A stretch of DNA of 64,000 nt from Limnephilus marmoratus (taxonomy: Eukaryota; Arthropoda; Insecta; Trichoptera; Limnephilidae), in assembly GCA_917880885.1 (NCBI GenBank), contig OU862909.1, forward strand, positions 34,098,405-34,162,404. Reading direction: 5' to 3'. Positions 31,231 to 42,512 of the stretch are shown piece after piece; the first letter of the stretch is position 1; every line of letters starts with the position of its first letter. Below the pieces are notes generated by a model. That model was not told the DNA's origin. It did no database searches and saw nothing but the letters and a program-made list of their open reading frames with translations. A program made the position numbers and the translations under genes.

Positions 31231-32327
31231 ACATCTACAAAGCGCCAGAGAATACCAATGACGTAACAATTCGCAGTTTATAAATTTGCGACCTCGGGAA
31301 AACCCGAAAAGCAAATAAAAATATGAGTCATTTACCATAATTCATTTAGTTTCGATAGAAATAAAAGAAAATGCATTAAGATCTTGAGATTAATTCCACC
31401 GGTAGCCAAAATATTTCTTCGTTGGGCTAGTAGACAGTGTTTCAGTAGAAAAAATCGCTAGCTTATATTATAAAAAAATGTCTTTAAGAAATTACGGATT
31501 GTCTGTCTGTACCGAACTTCCCGAAGCTGCTTTGAACCGGTATTTTATAACCACACCATGTTTTTTCTTTTCCCCCCTCGCGTGCTTAGACTAATCGAAT
31601 AATTCACATTATGAAATACCTTCGCCATCCATCTAATATCAGGAAGATCAGAGGGCGCTCTTCAACAATTTTTTAATAAGGTGGTTTCCCAATTTTTCGA
31701 CTGTTATTAGTGTGCATGGAGAAAATGATCCCTCTGTAAAATATAATCTTTCGGAATAATTAGGGGAAAAAGTTCAATACGGGGGTTGTTCAAGAATTAA
31801 AAACATTTTCTCATTTTCGGCGATGCGGAGATTATTTCTCAAAATATTGCGGCACTAGCATGTAGCTCAGACTTTTCCCTAAAAAACGAGCATGGATCCG
31901 GCTTTGTAGCTGCTTCAGTGCGATCTTTGCGTCCGTTTGAGATTGACGCTCCGTTGTCGAATCCCACCGCGCGCGCCTGCGAGGTGTGCTCATTTATTCG
32001 CTTTCTCCACTAAGAGGGAGTTGTTGAAGTTCGTATGCTCGCAATTTTGATTCCAGACATCAGTAAGTCTACCAACAAACGATTTTGAGGGGAGAATGGC
32101 GTGTGCAAATTGCGTGCTCGTTGGGTTACCAAAATGCTGAAGAGCAAAATTGAAAAATCCGAAAAGCGCTTGAGTCTCTCCGAACCGTTTTTCCAACCAA
32201 GGCGAGGCTTTTTTGGATTGAAACATGGGTTCACCACCTAACCCCGTAATAAAAAAGGCAATCAATGACATGATTTGCATCTTTTCTTCACCTGAAGCAA
32301 CATTAGGCCGGAAAACTTTTCGAGACC
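31231..32327. other. Non-coding, unclassified
   Basis: A 96-codon frame on the - strand (31990-32280) shows no recognisable domain. The right part (about 31900-32330) is GC-richer and was the target of the 9-bp-duplication element, so it may be an unrecognised repeat. Confidence 0.3.
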
Positions 32328-32336
32328 GACCAGGAC

Positions 32337-32721
32337 GCGTATTTACAATCCCTAACGCGTTTGAGTCGCTTTAAATTTTCAATATCAAAATTTAAATATT
32401 TAGAAATAAAATTATTAATTTCTAATATACACATTGGAAAGATTATTTTATCTAGATTTTAGAACATTTTTTTGTTTTTGCAAAGTGATAAAAATTATCA
32501 ATATAGAGGTGTATTTACAATATATGGGAATAATATTCAAATTTAAATATTTAGAAATAAAATTATTAATTTCTAATATACACATCAAAAAGATTATTTT
32601 ATCTAGATTTTAGAACATTTTTTGTTTTTGCAATGTGATAAAAAATAACCAATATAGAGGTATATTTAAAATGTAAATTGTCGTTACCGCGACTGAATCG
32701 GTATAGGTTTTGTAAATACGC
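32337..32721 (+). mobile_element. 9-bp-duplication element, copy E1 (385 bp)
   Basis: Ends GCGTATTTACAATCCC and TTGTAAATACGC (complement GCGTATTTACAA) are flanked by the exact 9-bp duplication GACCAGGAC (32328-32336, 32722-32730). The interior has two copies of an approximately 155-bp unit (AAATTTAAATATTTAGAAAT ... GATTTTAGAACATTTTTTTG). It has the same length as copy E2 (43494-43878), with which I see only two differences. Nine-base duplications suggest the Mutator (MULE/Phantom) group, but no transposase is present. Confidence 0.88.
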
Positions 32722-32730
32722 GACCAGGAC

Positions 32731-34766
32731 GCGTAGGGAGAGGTGATAGTATTTTTAGCGGCGGAGTTCTACGATAAGGGAATCAAGGACCTATTGCTAC
32801 TGCTCATTAAATTTATCGACCGTAACGGAGACTATGTCGAAAAATAGTGGGGATATGTACCTAAAATGTCATTTGATTTTTTTGTAATTTTTTCCTAATT
32901 TTTTAAATTAGAACAGTCTTTAATTCTTGTACAACCTTCGTAATTAGTCAGTTGTTAGATAGTAGACGCATTTTTAAATGTCCGAGTATAATCTACCATT
33001 TCTTCTTGTAAATAATAATTAATTCTATTATACAATTCTAGAAAATCGTAGAATATCTTTTCCATGATTTATTCAAACGAGTATTAACTGAATTAATTGT
33101 CGAAGCTTATCCCCTTTAGTCGATTCCAAACTAATGTTGTCTCATATATATCTTTCTATAGTTTTATTTAAGTATTTCATTTTCGGTTATTAGTTTTTAC
33201 TAACCAAAAGTTGTGCATAATTAGGAAATATATGACTTAAATGTTAATTACAGTAAGTTATGTATTTAAAGTATAAGGAATATACTTGTATTACTAGGAA
33301 TATCTGAACCGTTGTTATTCAATTCTATGAACATTTATTATGGGTGCATAGTTTTACCTCTCTTTTTGTTGCGCGGGTTGTTTATGAGAAAGAGGGAGAA
33401 ATTACACTTAAGATGAATATAAACGTGAAATCCTATTTAGATACTATTTTGATTAATCTTTACGACGAATCGGTTTACAGTATGAACATCAAAAAATATG
33501 CTACGGATAAATCGAAGCTTTTACTAGCATTTCTATGTATTGGAATTACAATAAAATTATTATTTACGTAACAAAAAATATAAGCGTAAACCACAACAAA
33601 AAAAATGTTTTTTCGTGACTTAACTATGAAGTAATACAAGTTTTTATTTTAAAAACCGTTTTATGGCTAAGACTATTTTTGAGGTTTTCTATGTTCTAAC
33701 TTTTTCTCGTTCTTATAAAATTATGCACAAAAAAAATAAAAACCACTTTTTCGCTTACTGGCCTCGTGCAAAAAGACGCTCGATTTTAAAATTTTGCAGG
33801 CATGAGATTCGAAATATTTCTAGCGTTTATATTCCTCTTAAGCTATAAGAGGTATACTTGTACACCTCTCCAATGGTGCTAGAGTAGGCGGCGCGGCGTA
33901 ACTGGGTTGAATAGGGGATAGAAGAGGGAGAGGAAGGTCCCGGGAGACTCAAATGGTGCAAACGGTAGTTAAAGTTCTCATATTAATTAGCTAATGGACT
34001 CGTATACGGAAATATCAAAATCGACAAAAATTTAATACGCAATAGCGACCCTTACAATCAAATGGAATGTATTCAAATTTTACCTCTGTTCGTTTTTCAA
34101 TTAAAACCGAATACCAGGGTGCCCTACCAAAATGGATTTTAAGCCCCACTCCAATAAATGTTACATCAAAAGTGTATATGGATAATATTCACGGAAACAT
34201 ATTAACTACATGTCTATCGGAATGCAGAATATGACATATACTATATGTGGATATAGAGGGCGATATGCAAAAGCTCCAATATATCAATATTCTTCTCTCA
34301 TCGTGATTCAACTAGATCGGAATGGCAGGCTGTTGCATTAAAATTAATCATATACACCACCGCAGTGATTGATATGTGGCTAATTTGTGCGCTTTGCGAA
34401 ACAACTCACATAGGTCTCATGGAAATCGTTGTCTTCCTTCCTATCATGGTTAGAAATATACCTAATCTAAACGGCGTTAGAAAGAAAAAAAACACCACGC
34501 TTTATATTTAAATCTAAAAGTGAACCACAAAATAATTAAAATGTTCACCTTTATGAAACCAAAGTTTACGACCGCACGTTGAAAAAAAAAAATTAAATTT
34601 TCGGAATTTTTTATGAAAACTGAGTTAACGATAATATAATGTTTATAATACATTTGTCTTGTAAAATATCTGTGTTTTTGCATATTTCTTCGTTTTCAGT
34701 ATTTTTAGTAACAGAAACGTAAGGTGAGCCATTTTTAAAACTTTTTTTGCTCCAAAACTATATGAC
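32731..34766. other. Non-coding, nothing recognised (about 2 kb)
   Basis: AT-rich intron DNA. A 75-codon frame at 33344-33571 has a hydrophobic end but no initiation or splice context. No repeat ends were identified. Confidence 0.4.
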
Positions 34767-35180
34767 GGCCGGTGTAGTCCAGCGGTAAGGCTCTTGACTA
34801 GCATTCCAAAGGTCGCGGAATCGAATCCCGGCGTGGCAAATAAATTTTATTTGATTAATTTGTGTTATTTCACAATTTATTCATTAAAAAAACTAATATA
34901 TGGTATATAGTATATTTGCGGCACGTTCCAGAGTAAGGGATACTCTCAGTATCGCCCTGGTGTAAGACCACCATTCAGAATTGAAAAGTTACTTGAAATG
35001 GCATTAGCCGTGTTTGGTGACCAGATCTGAATAGCCAGGCACTTCCCCACCTTCCTCTTCCCTATCTCCTTCCCCTCCCCACTACCTTCACAACATACCC
35101 CAATTGGGGATGCCATAGTCTCACTGGCTCCAGAAGGGAGAAGCTGAGACTCTTGTGAGGTATCACTATAAAAAAATAAT
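34767..35180 (+). repeat. tRNA-derived SINE, family S1 (fullest copy)
   Basis: The tRNA-like head 34767-34838 has A box TAGTCCAGCGG (34775-34785) and B box GGAATCGAATCC (34817-34828), 31 bp apart. Then come an AT-rich linker with CACAATTTATTCATT, the body 'AGTATCGCCCTGGTGTAAGA', 'AGCCGTGTTTGGTGACCAGA', a C/T-rich part, 'GGGGATGCCATAGTCTCACT' and an A-rich tail. It defines family S1, of which 2987-3365, 25025-25215 and 49085-49362 are other copies. Confidence 0.8.
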
Positions 35181-35717
35181 AAAACAAAAGTAAAAAAAAA
35201 ATGTTTATTTACAATTATAAATTTATTTAGCGTATTTTTTCACCTTTTAAAAACAGTTTTTGGTTTTTGGATGCATTCAGAAATACTCCATTTATTTGGA
35301 TTTTATTGCACAGCGCAAATATTTTGACCTTCCGACAAAATAGGTCCAAAGCCTGAGGGTTAACATTTATTAAAACGAGTAACTCTCTATTTAGAAAGGG
35401 AAGAACGGAAAAAAAAACCTTAAGAATTGTATACTTTACCATTCTCCGTTTTTCAACTAGGACAGACAGACAGACAGGCTGGGTGCACCATCATAATAAA
35501 TTTAAAACACAACCCCCACAAATGTAATTTCACATGTAAATAATATTCATGGAAACAAGGACAAAATATGTATAACAACAGTCTAAATGTATTTATGTAT
35601 AATCTGTCGGGAGGGAAGAATGGAAATCTCTAGACACAAGTGTCACAACACCTTAAAACACCACTTCCTTCCCCTTCTTTGTTTCAGTTAAAAGTTGGAG
35701 GTTTACTGTCCTTTTAA
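35181..35717. other. Non-coding, nothing recognised
   Basis: Intron DNA between a SINE and a mariner; a short (CAGA) run near 35463. Confidence 0.35.
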
Positions 35718-35719
35718 TA

Positions 35720-36810
35720 CAGGATGGCGCAATAGAACGTGCACATTTTAAACATAGGTAAAAAAATAAATACTATAATGATAGTTGAAATAAAAGAAAG
35801 GAATTATAAGGTAATTAAATGAGATTTATTTTTTAAAAATAACATCGTCCAAATGACGGCCCTCTCTGAAACGGCACTCCTCTAATCGCGAGAGGAGATT
35901 AGTGAAAACTCTCTTCAGTAATGCTGGGGTGATTGCTGCCTTTTCACTACAGATACTCTCCTTCAGCTGACTGATGTTTCTTGGATTGTTGATGTAGACT
36001 TTGTTTTGAGGTGTCCCCACAAGAAAAGGTCAGGAGGCTTTGGATCTGGGCTGCGTGGGGCCATGGGTTATCACCTCTTTTAGAAATTAGTCTGCTGGGA
36101 ACATCTGTCTCACAACCGCCATAGAGTCATTTGATGTGTGACTGGTAGCTCCGTCTTGTTGACACCAAGTCCTTGAATTCAAAATTCAAAGTCAAAAATC
36201 TTTCTTACATCGCAACATAGCGGTCGGTGTTAACAGTTCCTTTCCAAAAATTCCTTTGCTCGAGATTGCTGCCCAAGCAGATGCTTTTTCAGATTTTCGT
36301 ATTTTCACTACTCCAATAATGACAATTTTGACGGTTTACGAACCCATTTAAATGAAAATGAGCCTCGTCAGAAAAAAGGATATTGTCAAAATTGGAAAAT
36401 CGGTGAAGCATTTCTTCAGCAAACGCCAACCTTGCTCCGAAGTCTTGCTCTTTCAACATTGTCTCCGGTACTATATGTTCTTGGACGACCTTTGCTCGTG
36501 GCTTAAACGTTGAACCGGTCTCTTGAAAATTCTTTATCCATATTTTAATTAAATTTGCACTCGAGGCATCGCGAATTTGTTGTAATCCGTATTCAGTACA
36601 ATATAGACGCCTTGCAGAGATTTACGAACGACCGTTCTCGTAAAACGCGCGAACACAAAATGCGCGACGCTTCCCGTCAAACTGACTCATGGCTACTAAA
36701 ACTGTATGCATACCTGTATCCAATCCCGCTGGGCTCCCACGCACCGCCCGCGCACTGTATACCCCACAACAAAAGATAACGCAATATGCACGTTCTATTG
36801 CGCCACACTG
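35720..36810 (-). mobile_element. Mariner element, decayed, - strand
   Basis: Ends CAGGATGGCGCAATAGAACG and, inverted, CAGTGTGGCGCAATAGAACG with TA on both sides (35718-35719, 36811-36812). It is 1091 bp, against 1351 bp for the related mariner at 5289-7897 after removal of its insertion, so about 260 bp are missing internally. Confidence 0.9.
35826..36692 (-). pseudogene. Mariner transposase remnant
   Basis: From the right the - strand reads MSQFDGKRRAFCVRAFYENG, a stop, then a region like IKIWIKNFQETGSTFK, several broken frames, and at the left a frame ending LEECRFREGRHLDDVIFKK with stop at 35826. The N-terminus is clearly related to the protein at 6669-7780 (EQRAFCVRAYYIN, IRKWIKMFETTGST). 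Multiple stops and deletions make it non-functional. Confidence 0.8.
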
Positions 36811-36812
36811 TA

Positions 36813-36958
36813 GGTATAACTCTGTTGACGTAGACTTGCAAGTAGGATATTTTTTTAATGACTTTTACTTTTTAAGTAGATTACGTAACTAGAGAGGTAT
36901 CTACATTATATTTTACGAGGAAATCAAATACCAATTCGCCGAACATTAAGATATACAA
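36813..36958. other. Non-coding spacer
   Basis: Short AT-rich spacer between the mariner and the SINE-like copy. Confidence 0.3.
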
Positions 36959-36959
36959 T

Positions 36960-37855
36960 ATGGAAAGCGGGAATGGGTACCTCCGCCCCGGAACCATTTA
37001 TTGGACAATCAACACCTTTGTCATAGGTCACCCCAAGTGGTTCGCTAATTGTGGTGACTTAGAAGGAGTGCCCGGGTTGCGTATTTACAATCCCTACCGC
37101 GTTTCAGTCGCGCTACTGACTGAAACGCGGTAGGGATTGTAATGCATAAATCACCTTACAAACACTACCTCGTTTCAGTCGCCTTGCGCGCTTCGTTGCT
37201 CTATCTGTTTCTGTGACGACCGTAATTATGGAGGGGTTAGCAGAGAGGATGGACCGCGTTTTTTTTTACTAACAATTTTTTTTAACATTGAAAATTTATT
37301 TCTTAAGTAAAAAAAAAAAAGTTTTTTTTTTAACTGAGGGTGACGACCGTAATTATGGAAGGGTAAACATAGAGGATGGACCGCTTTTTTTTTACTTCAA
37401 AAAAAAATTTTACATTGAAAATTTATTTTTTAAGTAAAAAAACGCGGTCCATCTTCTCTGCTAACCCTTCTATATTAATTACGGTCGTCACTCTCACAAA
37501 ACAGATAGAGCAACGAAGCGCGTAAGACGACTGAAACTAGGTAGTGTTTGTAAGGTGATTTATGCATTACAATCCCTACCGCGTTTCAGTCTGTAGCGCG
37601 ACTGAATCGCGGTAGGGATTGTAAATACGCGCCCTGGTTCAGGGTAAGGTTTGTCTGGATCTGGCGGCGGATGACCTGGACACACTGAATCCAAGATGCC
37701 TACCCACCCCTCTTACCTTTTTCCTTCCCAGAACTTCCTCTCCTGCCTTTCTTTAAACATACCCTCCACACACCATCACCAAAGATGAAATAGGTCCTAA
37801 GGAAAATTATTTTTCTCAGGGTCTCCTGTGTGGAGCTAATGAAAAAAAATATATT
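36960..37855 (+). repeat. SINE-like family D copy, split by the foldback element
   Basis: The left part has 'AATGGGTACCTCCGCCCCGG', 'TTATTGGACAATCAACACCT' and 'GGTGACTTAGAAGGAGTGCC'. The right part resumes at about 37640 with 'CAGGGTAAGGTTTGTCTGGA', 'CCTACCCACCCC', the tail 'GGTCCTAAGGAAAATTATTT..TCTCAGGGTCT' and 'GTGTGGAGCTAATG'. The element at 37079-37630 plus its 9-bp duplication interrupts it. Confidence 0.75.
37079..37630. mobile_element. 9-bp-duplication foldback element, copy E3 (552 bp)
   Basis: The two arms, about 37079-37268 and 37436-37630, are inverted copies roughly 190 bp long (GCGTATTTACAATCCCTACC ..., 'CGCTTCGTTGCTCTATCTG', 'GTGACGACCGTAATTA', 'GATGGACCGCG'). Within each arm the first 30 bp are repeated in inverted form, so the ends fold on themselves as well. 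The flanks GCCCGGGTT (37070-37078) and GCCCTGGTT (37631-37639) are a 9-bp duplication with one change. A third partial unit lies in the centre (about 37340-37400). It shares terminal bases with E1 and E2. Confidence 0.85.
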
Positions 37856-38182
37856 ATGTAACATGATATGTTTATGTAACATGATATGGGTCTTTTTAGG
37901 GAAAGCAAGAAGAAGTTCTGGGAAGGAAGAAGGTATGAGGGGTGGGTAGGAATCCGTGGTCAATATGTTCAGGAGTAACAACGTTTGTCGGGTCAGCTAG
38001 TATTATATACATATACAAACTGATACAATGATTGAAAACTAAAATAGACTAAATTACGTAGCATTTGATATCCAAGGAGCATCGCATAGGGGCTATTGCA
38101 TATTATACTTGTGTATTTTTATATTTATCTGCAATGTATAAACTTGTTCCCTTTTCTGCATCATGCACTTTGTCACGCATTA
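37856..38182. other. Non-coding, fragment of family D sequence possible
   Basis: About 37890-37960 on the - strand carries words like the D-family 3' region ('CCTACCCACCCC', 'TTCTTCCTTCCCAGAACTTC'), so a short inverted D fragment may be present. Otherwise nothing. Confidence 0.4.
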
Positions 38183-38190
38183 TTCATCAC

Positions 38191-39101
38191 TAAAGATCGG
38201 ATTATATGCATCAAAAACAGCCCAAAATATGCATGCAAATATGCAATAAAAATAGCTAAAATATGCACGAAAATCCATAAAAAGAGCCAAAATATGCAAC
38301 ATGAAATAATACAAGAAGTCATATTTTGAAATATTTTTATTTATTTTAGTAATCTATTAGTTCTCAAGGATAACAATCGTATTTTCGAAAATATCAATTA
38401 CAAAATGTATTTAACAATGAAATTTACAATTTACCTTTAAAAACGTATATGACTAAGTACTGTTCTAAATGTTCTGTAGACAAATTGTGTCTACGATCGC
38501 TTAATATATTTTTGTAAGCGGAAAAGGGGCGTTCTACGTCTACTGATGTGACTGGACAGAATTTAAATTTGGGTGCGATTTTTGAACTTATTGTGCCGGG
38601 GAAAATTTCACCTGCCCTGTTGATGAAGCTATCAATTTGGCACAAGGGTTCAAACCTTGGGTTATTGTTCAGTAAGTTTTCAAACTTTTCTTTGCGTTTA
38701 CTCGGGAATAGCTTTGGTAAGGAGGAATTCATGAGGTGAATTTTCTTCCTAACCTAAATAGATTCAATCAACGCCAATTCACGAGTTTCAAGGTTTTTAT
38801 ACTTATGTAGGCGAAATGAGTGCTAACCATAGCTAGGTTTTTTTTAATACTAGCGTCGTCAAACGCTTCTTTGCACTGGAAAACTGCAAAAGCCTCTGCA
38901 CTATCGAAGGATGGCCTCAAAATGTTCATGCGCACTTAGCTATCTGACGTTTATAGTGTCACTATATGAGGCATCTGAACGAGATCGAGCCTAAATATGC
39001 AAGATCTCAATTTTTTTGTTAAAATATGCATCTACCGCTAAAAAGGGTCTAAATATGCAAATGCATATGCAAATATGCATTTGCATATAATCCGGTCTTT
39101 A
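38191..39101 (-). mobile_element. Internally deleted hAT with ATATGCA subterminal repeats
   Basis: Ends TAAAGATCGGATTATATGCA and, inverted, TAAAGACCGGATTATATGCA with an exact 8-bp duplication TTCATCAC (38183-38190, 39102-39109). About eight AATATGCA words, all in one orientation on the + strand, are clustered in the outer 110 bp at each end, a plausible transposase-binding array. It is 911 bp and keeps only the transposase C-terminus. Confidence 0.9.
38424..38732 (-). pseudogene. hAT transposase C-terminal dimerisation region
   Basis: The - strand frame includes PKFKFCPVTSVDVERPFSAY followed by a region with LSDRRHNLSTEHLEQYLVI. The 'S-x-x-x-E-R-x-F-S..........R..L......L..' pattern is the hAT C-terminal dimerisation motif. 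The N-terminal zinc finger and catalytic parts are gone. Confidence 0.85.
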
Positions 39102-39109
39102 TTCATCAC

Positions 39110-40159
39110 AATTAATCAGTTACCTGTAAATATATTATATTAAAACATACAAAACAAATATTAAACCGGTTACGGTCATTAAAATTATAGTGGAAAAAAG
39201 TTTTATATTTGTTTTATTTATTAGAATATTATAATGGAATTCCACCACGAATTGTCAGTTTCAAAAATACCTGTAAATGTTGTAATTGCTCTATATTATT
39301 ATTTCTATACCATCTGCAATTCTGCAACTTGACCCTGTTTTTTTGTGATGCATTATTTTTACTTAATTTTATCTTTATACCTACCAATCATTTTCACGAT
39401 GTTTATTTCTTCACGTTCATCTTTTTTATTTAAAAACTGTGTCGCTGTATTATACACTTATGATGTAAAAGCCGGGAAAAAAGAGAATTAAAAATGAATA
39501 AATAAGAATAAATAAATATAATTAAAAACATTTAATGTATTATTAGAAAAAATCAGATATACCTACACCTTAAAAGCACAATGAAAGTAAATATTGTTGA
39601 TGAACAAATGTCGATAATGAATACACCCCGTACACGTACACACAAGCTGTGTAGAATCATTTTTTTATTTTAGATTTTAGATTAATTTTTTCAAATAAAA
39701 ACAAAAAAAATGTATTCAAAATTAACAAAACACTTAGTTTGAACGACTTTTATTGTTTAAAAACCAACATGTTTGGTAAGCAATGCTTACTTCATCGTGG
39801 CTTACTTAAAACCAACGTATATTACAAAAAAAGTATATTACTAACCATGTAATCAAAACACACAACTGCAAAGTGCTCTAACTAATCGATTTAATTACAT
39901 CGTTGTCTGAATATTGTCCCCCAACAGGTTCCCGGAAAATCTATTAAAGCACGTAACTTAATAAAACCGTTATTTTTGCATCGCTGCGAGTTTTCAGCAC
40001 AACGCTAAAACGTGCTTTAGTAAGGGTAGAAACACGTGTAGCATATCTAAATACTCCATGGTCAAACAGTAAAGATATTTAAATTTAATAAATTCTTTTG
40101 GGTTATTTTTGCGCATGTTTACAGAGTGCAACTAAAATATACCTGTGTCATTTTCGTTC
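39110..40159. other. Non-coding, nothing recognised (about 1 kb)
   Basis: AT-rich intron DNA; frames here are short and hydrophobic by composition. No repeat ends were seen. Confidence 0.4.
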
Positions 40160-40436
40160 TATGTGCGGGCCGGATCGGGAGTGGGTGGTTTGGAGATATC
40201 TTTGATCTCTCCAGCTTGTCTTTCTCGGCCTATCGTCTTGCACCAGAGCAGGAATTATGTATTCATACTTCCGTCACTCCTGGACATACTGACCCCTGGA
40301 TACCCACCCTTTCCTCGTACAGAACGTTCGGTCCTTCTTTTCTTAAAAAGACGCTCTACATAGCATCTTCAAAGATGCCATAGACCCTGAGAGAAATTAT
40401 TTTACTCAGGGCCTCCTGTATGGGGTGTAAAAAATA
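40160..40436 (+). repeat. SINE-like family D, 5'-truncated copy
   Basis: From 'GGGCCGGATCGGGAGTGG' through 'TCACTCCTGGACATACTGAC' to the tail GACCCTGAGAGAAATTATTT..ACTCAGGGCCT and 'CCTGTATGGGGTGTAAAA'. Confidence 0.7.
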
Positions 40437-40958
40437 TACATTTTCCTAGTCAGTATGCCAAGATCCGCGCTGGAGAAGTCGTCCTTTCGGCTTGTGTGAA
40501 TTATTGGATGACAATTGTATTGTGTGCAAGTCGTTTTTGTGATGGCTGATTTTCGTGAAGAGTGCGCGGCTGTGAAATTTAGAAACTGGCAAGGAAGCTC
40601 TTGAAAAACGGAGTACAAATTTATGTGAATTTAGCATTTAAGAAAAAGAAAATTAATGATGTTTTTGTCGGGTTTATTGGATTCCTTTCTTCCCAGTAAG
40701 CCATTCGGTATTTTTTGCCTTCAGATGACATTTCGCAGTTCCTTACCTCAGGGGAGAGTAACACCTCCTTTGAAAAGTCATTAAAAGTGATAAAAAAAAT
40801 TCATGAAAAATAGTGAAATGGGTTACGTTAGGTTAATAGGTCATGAGCTATTTTTAAATATAATTTTTTTCATCGCTTTTCATTTTGAGTTGGCATGGAA
40901 CCATATGTTTGGTCAAAGATATGTGTGTTTTTGGTACAATGTGCAGCATAGGTAGAGA
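40437..40958. other. Non-coding, nothing recognised
   Basis: Intron DNA between two D copies. Confidence 0.35.
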
Positions 40959-40959
40959 G

Positions 40960-41552
40960 GTCCTTCGACCTCTCGAGCAGGATTCTCTCGGCCATCGATT
41001 TATACCGCAGTTGGAGGTATGAATTCATACACCCGTCACTCCTGAACACACTGACTCCAGATTCCTACCCACCCTCATACCTTTTTCCTCCGAAAAGACC
41101 CTCCACGTAGCATCCCATTAGGTTATACAGGATGTTAAGGGATGTATTTGACTAACTTTAACTAGTGATTCCTGGCATTATTTGGAGTAAAAAATGTAAA
41201 AGAAATTTTGGTCTCCGGTGACTTTTATGACGACTTTTTTTTCTCAAAATTTTTTTCTTCAAAATCAAACAAAAAAAAGTTCTTCCGCATGACTTCACTG
41301 GTCACTCAGCCGGGTGTCTGACGAACCCCTTACCCTGCCTCCAACTGTTCAACAAATACCATTTTTTTATGGTTTTGTAGAAAAAAACATCAAAAATGTC
41401 ACCGGAGACCAAAATTTCATTTAAATTTTTTACTCCAAATAATGTCAGGAAACACTGGTTAAAGTAAGTCAAGTACGTTCCTTAACATCCTGTATAAGCC
41501 CTGACGGAAATTATTATCCTCAGGGCCTCATGTGTAGAGCTAATGCAAAAAA
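40960..41552 (+). repeat. SINE-like family D copy, split by a MITE
   Basis: Left part to 41125 ('TCACTCCTGAACACACTGAC', 'AAAGACCCTCCACGTAGCAT', 'CCATTAGGTTA'); right part from 41495 with the hairpin tail (AAGCCCTGACGGAAATTATT..CCTCAGGGCCT) and 'GTGTAGAGCTAATGCAAAAA'. The inserted element is at 41128-41492. Confidence 0.72.
41128..41492. mobile_element. Mariner-type MITE with about 95-bp inverted repeats
   Basis: The ends CAGGATGTTAAGG... and ...CCTTAACATCCTG are inverted over about 95 bp, up to 'TTTTGGTCTCCGGTGAC'. They are flanked by TA (41126-41127, 41493-41494). It is 365 bp with no coding frame, and sits in the tail of a family D copy. Confidence 0.85.
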
Positions 41553-41815
41553 CACTCACTGGGATTGTCAAACCATTTCTGCTACGGTTTCTGGTTTGAT
41601 ACCTTTAATGGTTCGATTTTATTTTTGTTTACATATGTAATTACTTTTAATATGTTTTTTGGTATAATTATTGTTTAAAGATTCCTTTGTGACTTGACCT
41701 AACACCAACTCAAAAGACACTAACGAATTTTAATTTTAATTATTATTAAAATGTTTCTATGTGACCTAATCCAACACCATCCCAAAAATCATTAATGAAT
41801 TAGTATGTTCCTTAG

Positions 41816-42010
41816 AGCGCCGCCTCGGACCACGAGATCGCGTCGAGTCTGGCGCGCGAGCTGGCGCGGCTCGTGGCCCGGCGTGCGGCCAGTCCGGAGC
41901 GCGCGGCGGCCCTGGCACGCACCGCCCTGGCCCCGCGACCCGACCTCGTGGCCATCGCGCTCGGCGTGCCGCAGATCAACCTCGGTCTGCTGCACTTCAG
42001 GAACCATGCG
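41816..42010 (+). CDS. GPR158-like: GPR158-like receptor, coding exon 2
   Basis: Acceptor TGTTCCTTAG|AGC and donor GCG|GTGAGT enclose 65 complete codons, phase 0 to 0, in frame with exon 1. The translation starts SAASDHEIASSLARELARLV, an amphipathic Ala/Arg-rich helix, and continues RPDLVAIALGVPQINLGLLH to FRNHA. In the GPR158/GPR179 ectodomain the corresponding stretch is the helical start of the Cache-type ligand-binding domain. The exon is about 70% GC in surroundings of roughly 35% GC, which itself marks it as a conserved exon. Intron 1 is about 19.2 kb. Alternative frames across this exon are shadows. Confidence 0.8.
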
Positions 42011-42099
42011 GTGAGTAGCCTCTTATTACCCTTGACTCTTCCTTTATCCATCTTCTGGAACTTTTATGTGGCTCCTGCCACTTTTTCCAATGTCTGATT

Positions 42100-42512
42100 G
42101 TTCTTTTTTAAATACCTACTCTTCTTCTAGAACAATATGTGAATAACCTAGAAGAATTTAATGTTTTAAAAAACCCAATCATGTCTGATTACGTCTAAAA
42201 GGGATCTTAATGACAATCTGGTCTCTTTTAGCGAAAGCAATCTTCTCTACATACCCTCCATCCATTGATTTGCTTGGTGAAACTCCAAAGTGACTAGCTC
42301 AAGCTTGAGTGCTCCATCAAAGCCAAAGTCAAATTACCCTCGTACTATACAGGGCCCGCAGATACTCGAATATTACACAACTGCTGACCCTGCACAAGTC
42401 AGAAGTGCACCTTACTGTTGAATTAGACAGTCATCTTGTAATCACATTGTAATGTATTGTAATATATATGCATATGTAAATAAATAAAAAAAAAAAAAAA
42501 ATAAAAAAAATC
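42100..42512 (+). repeat. Probable LINE 3' end with A-rich tail
   Basis: It ends 'TGTAATGTATTGTAATATAT', GTAAATAAATAAAAAA and A-rich sequence to about 42509. This is the kind of 3' end seen on CR1/Jockey-group LINEs, but no coding remnant was recognised upstream. Confidence 0.35.

Noticed and set aside
31990..32280. A 96-codon - strand frame
   Set aside because: No domain recognised and no repeat copy to compare with; kept only as an unclassified region.
33344..33571. A 75-codon frame with a hydrophobic C-terminus
   Set aside because: AT-rich intron context, no splice or initiation signals and no recognisable family.
41792..42097. Alternative frames across receptor exon 2
   Set aside because: The chosen frame is the one bounded by AG and GT in phase with exon 1 and exon 3; the others are Arg/Ala-rich shadows.
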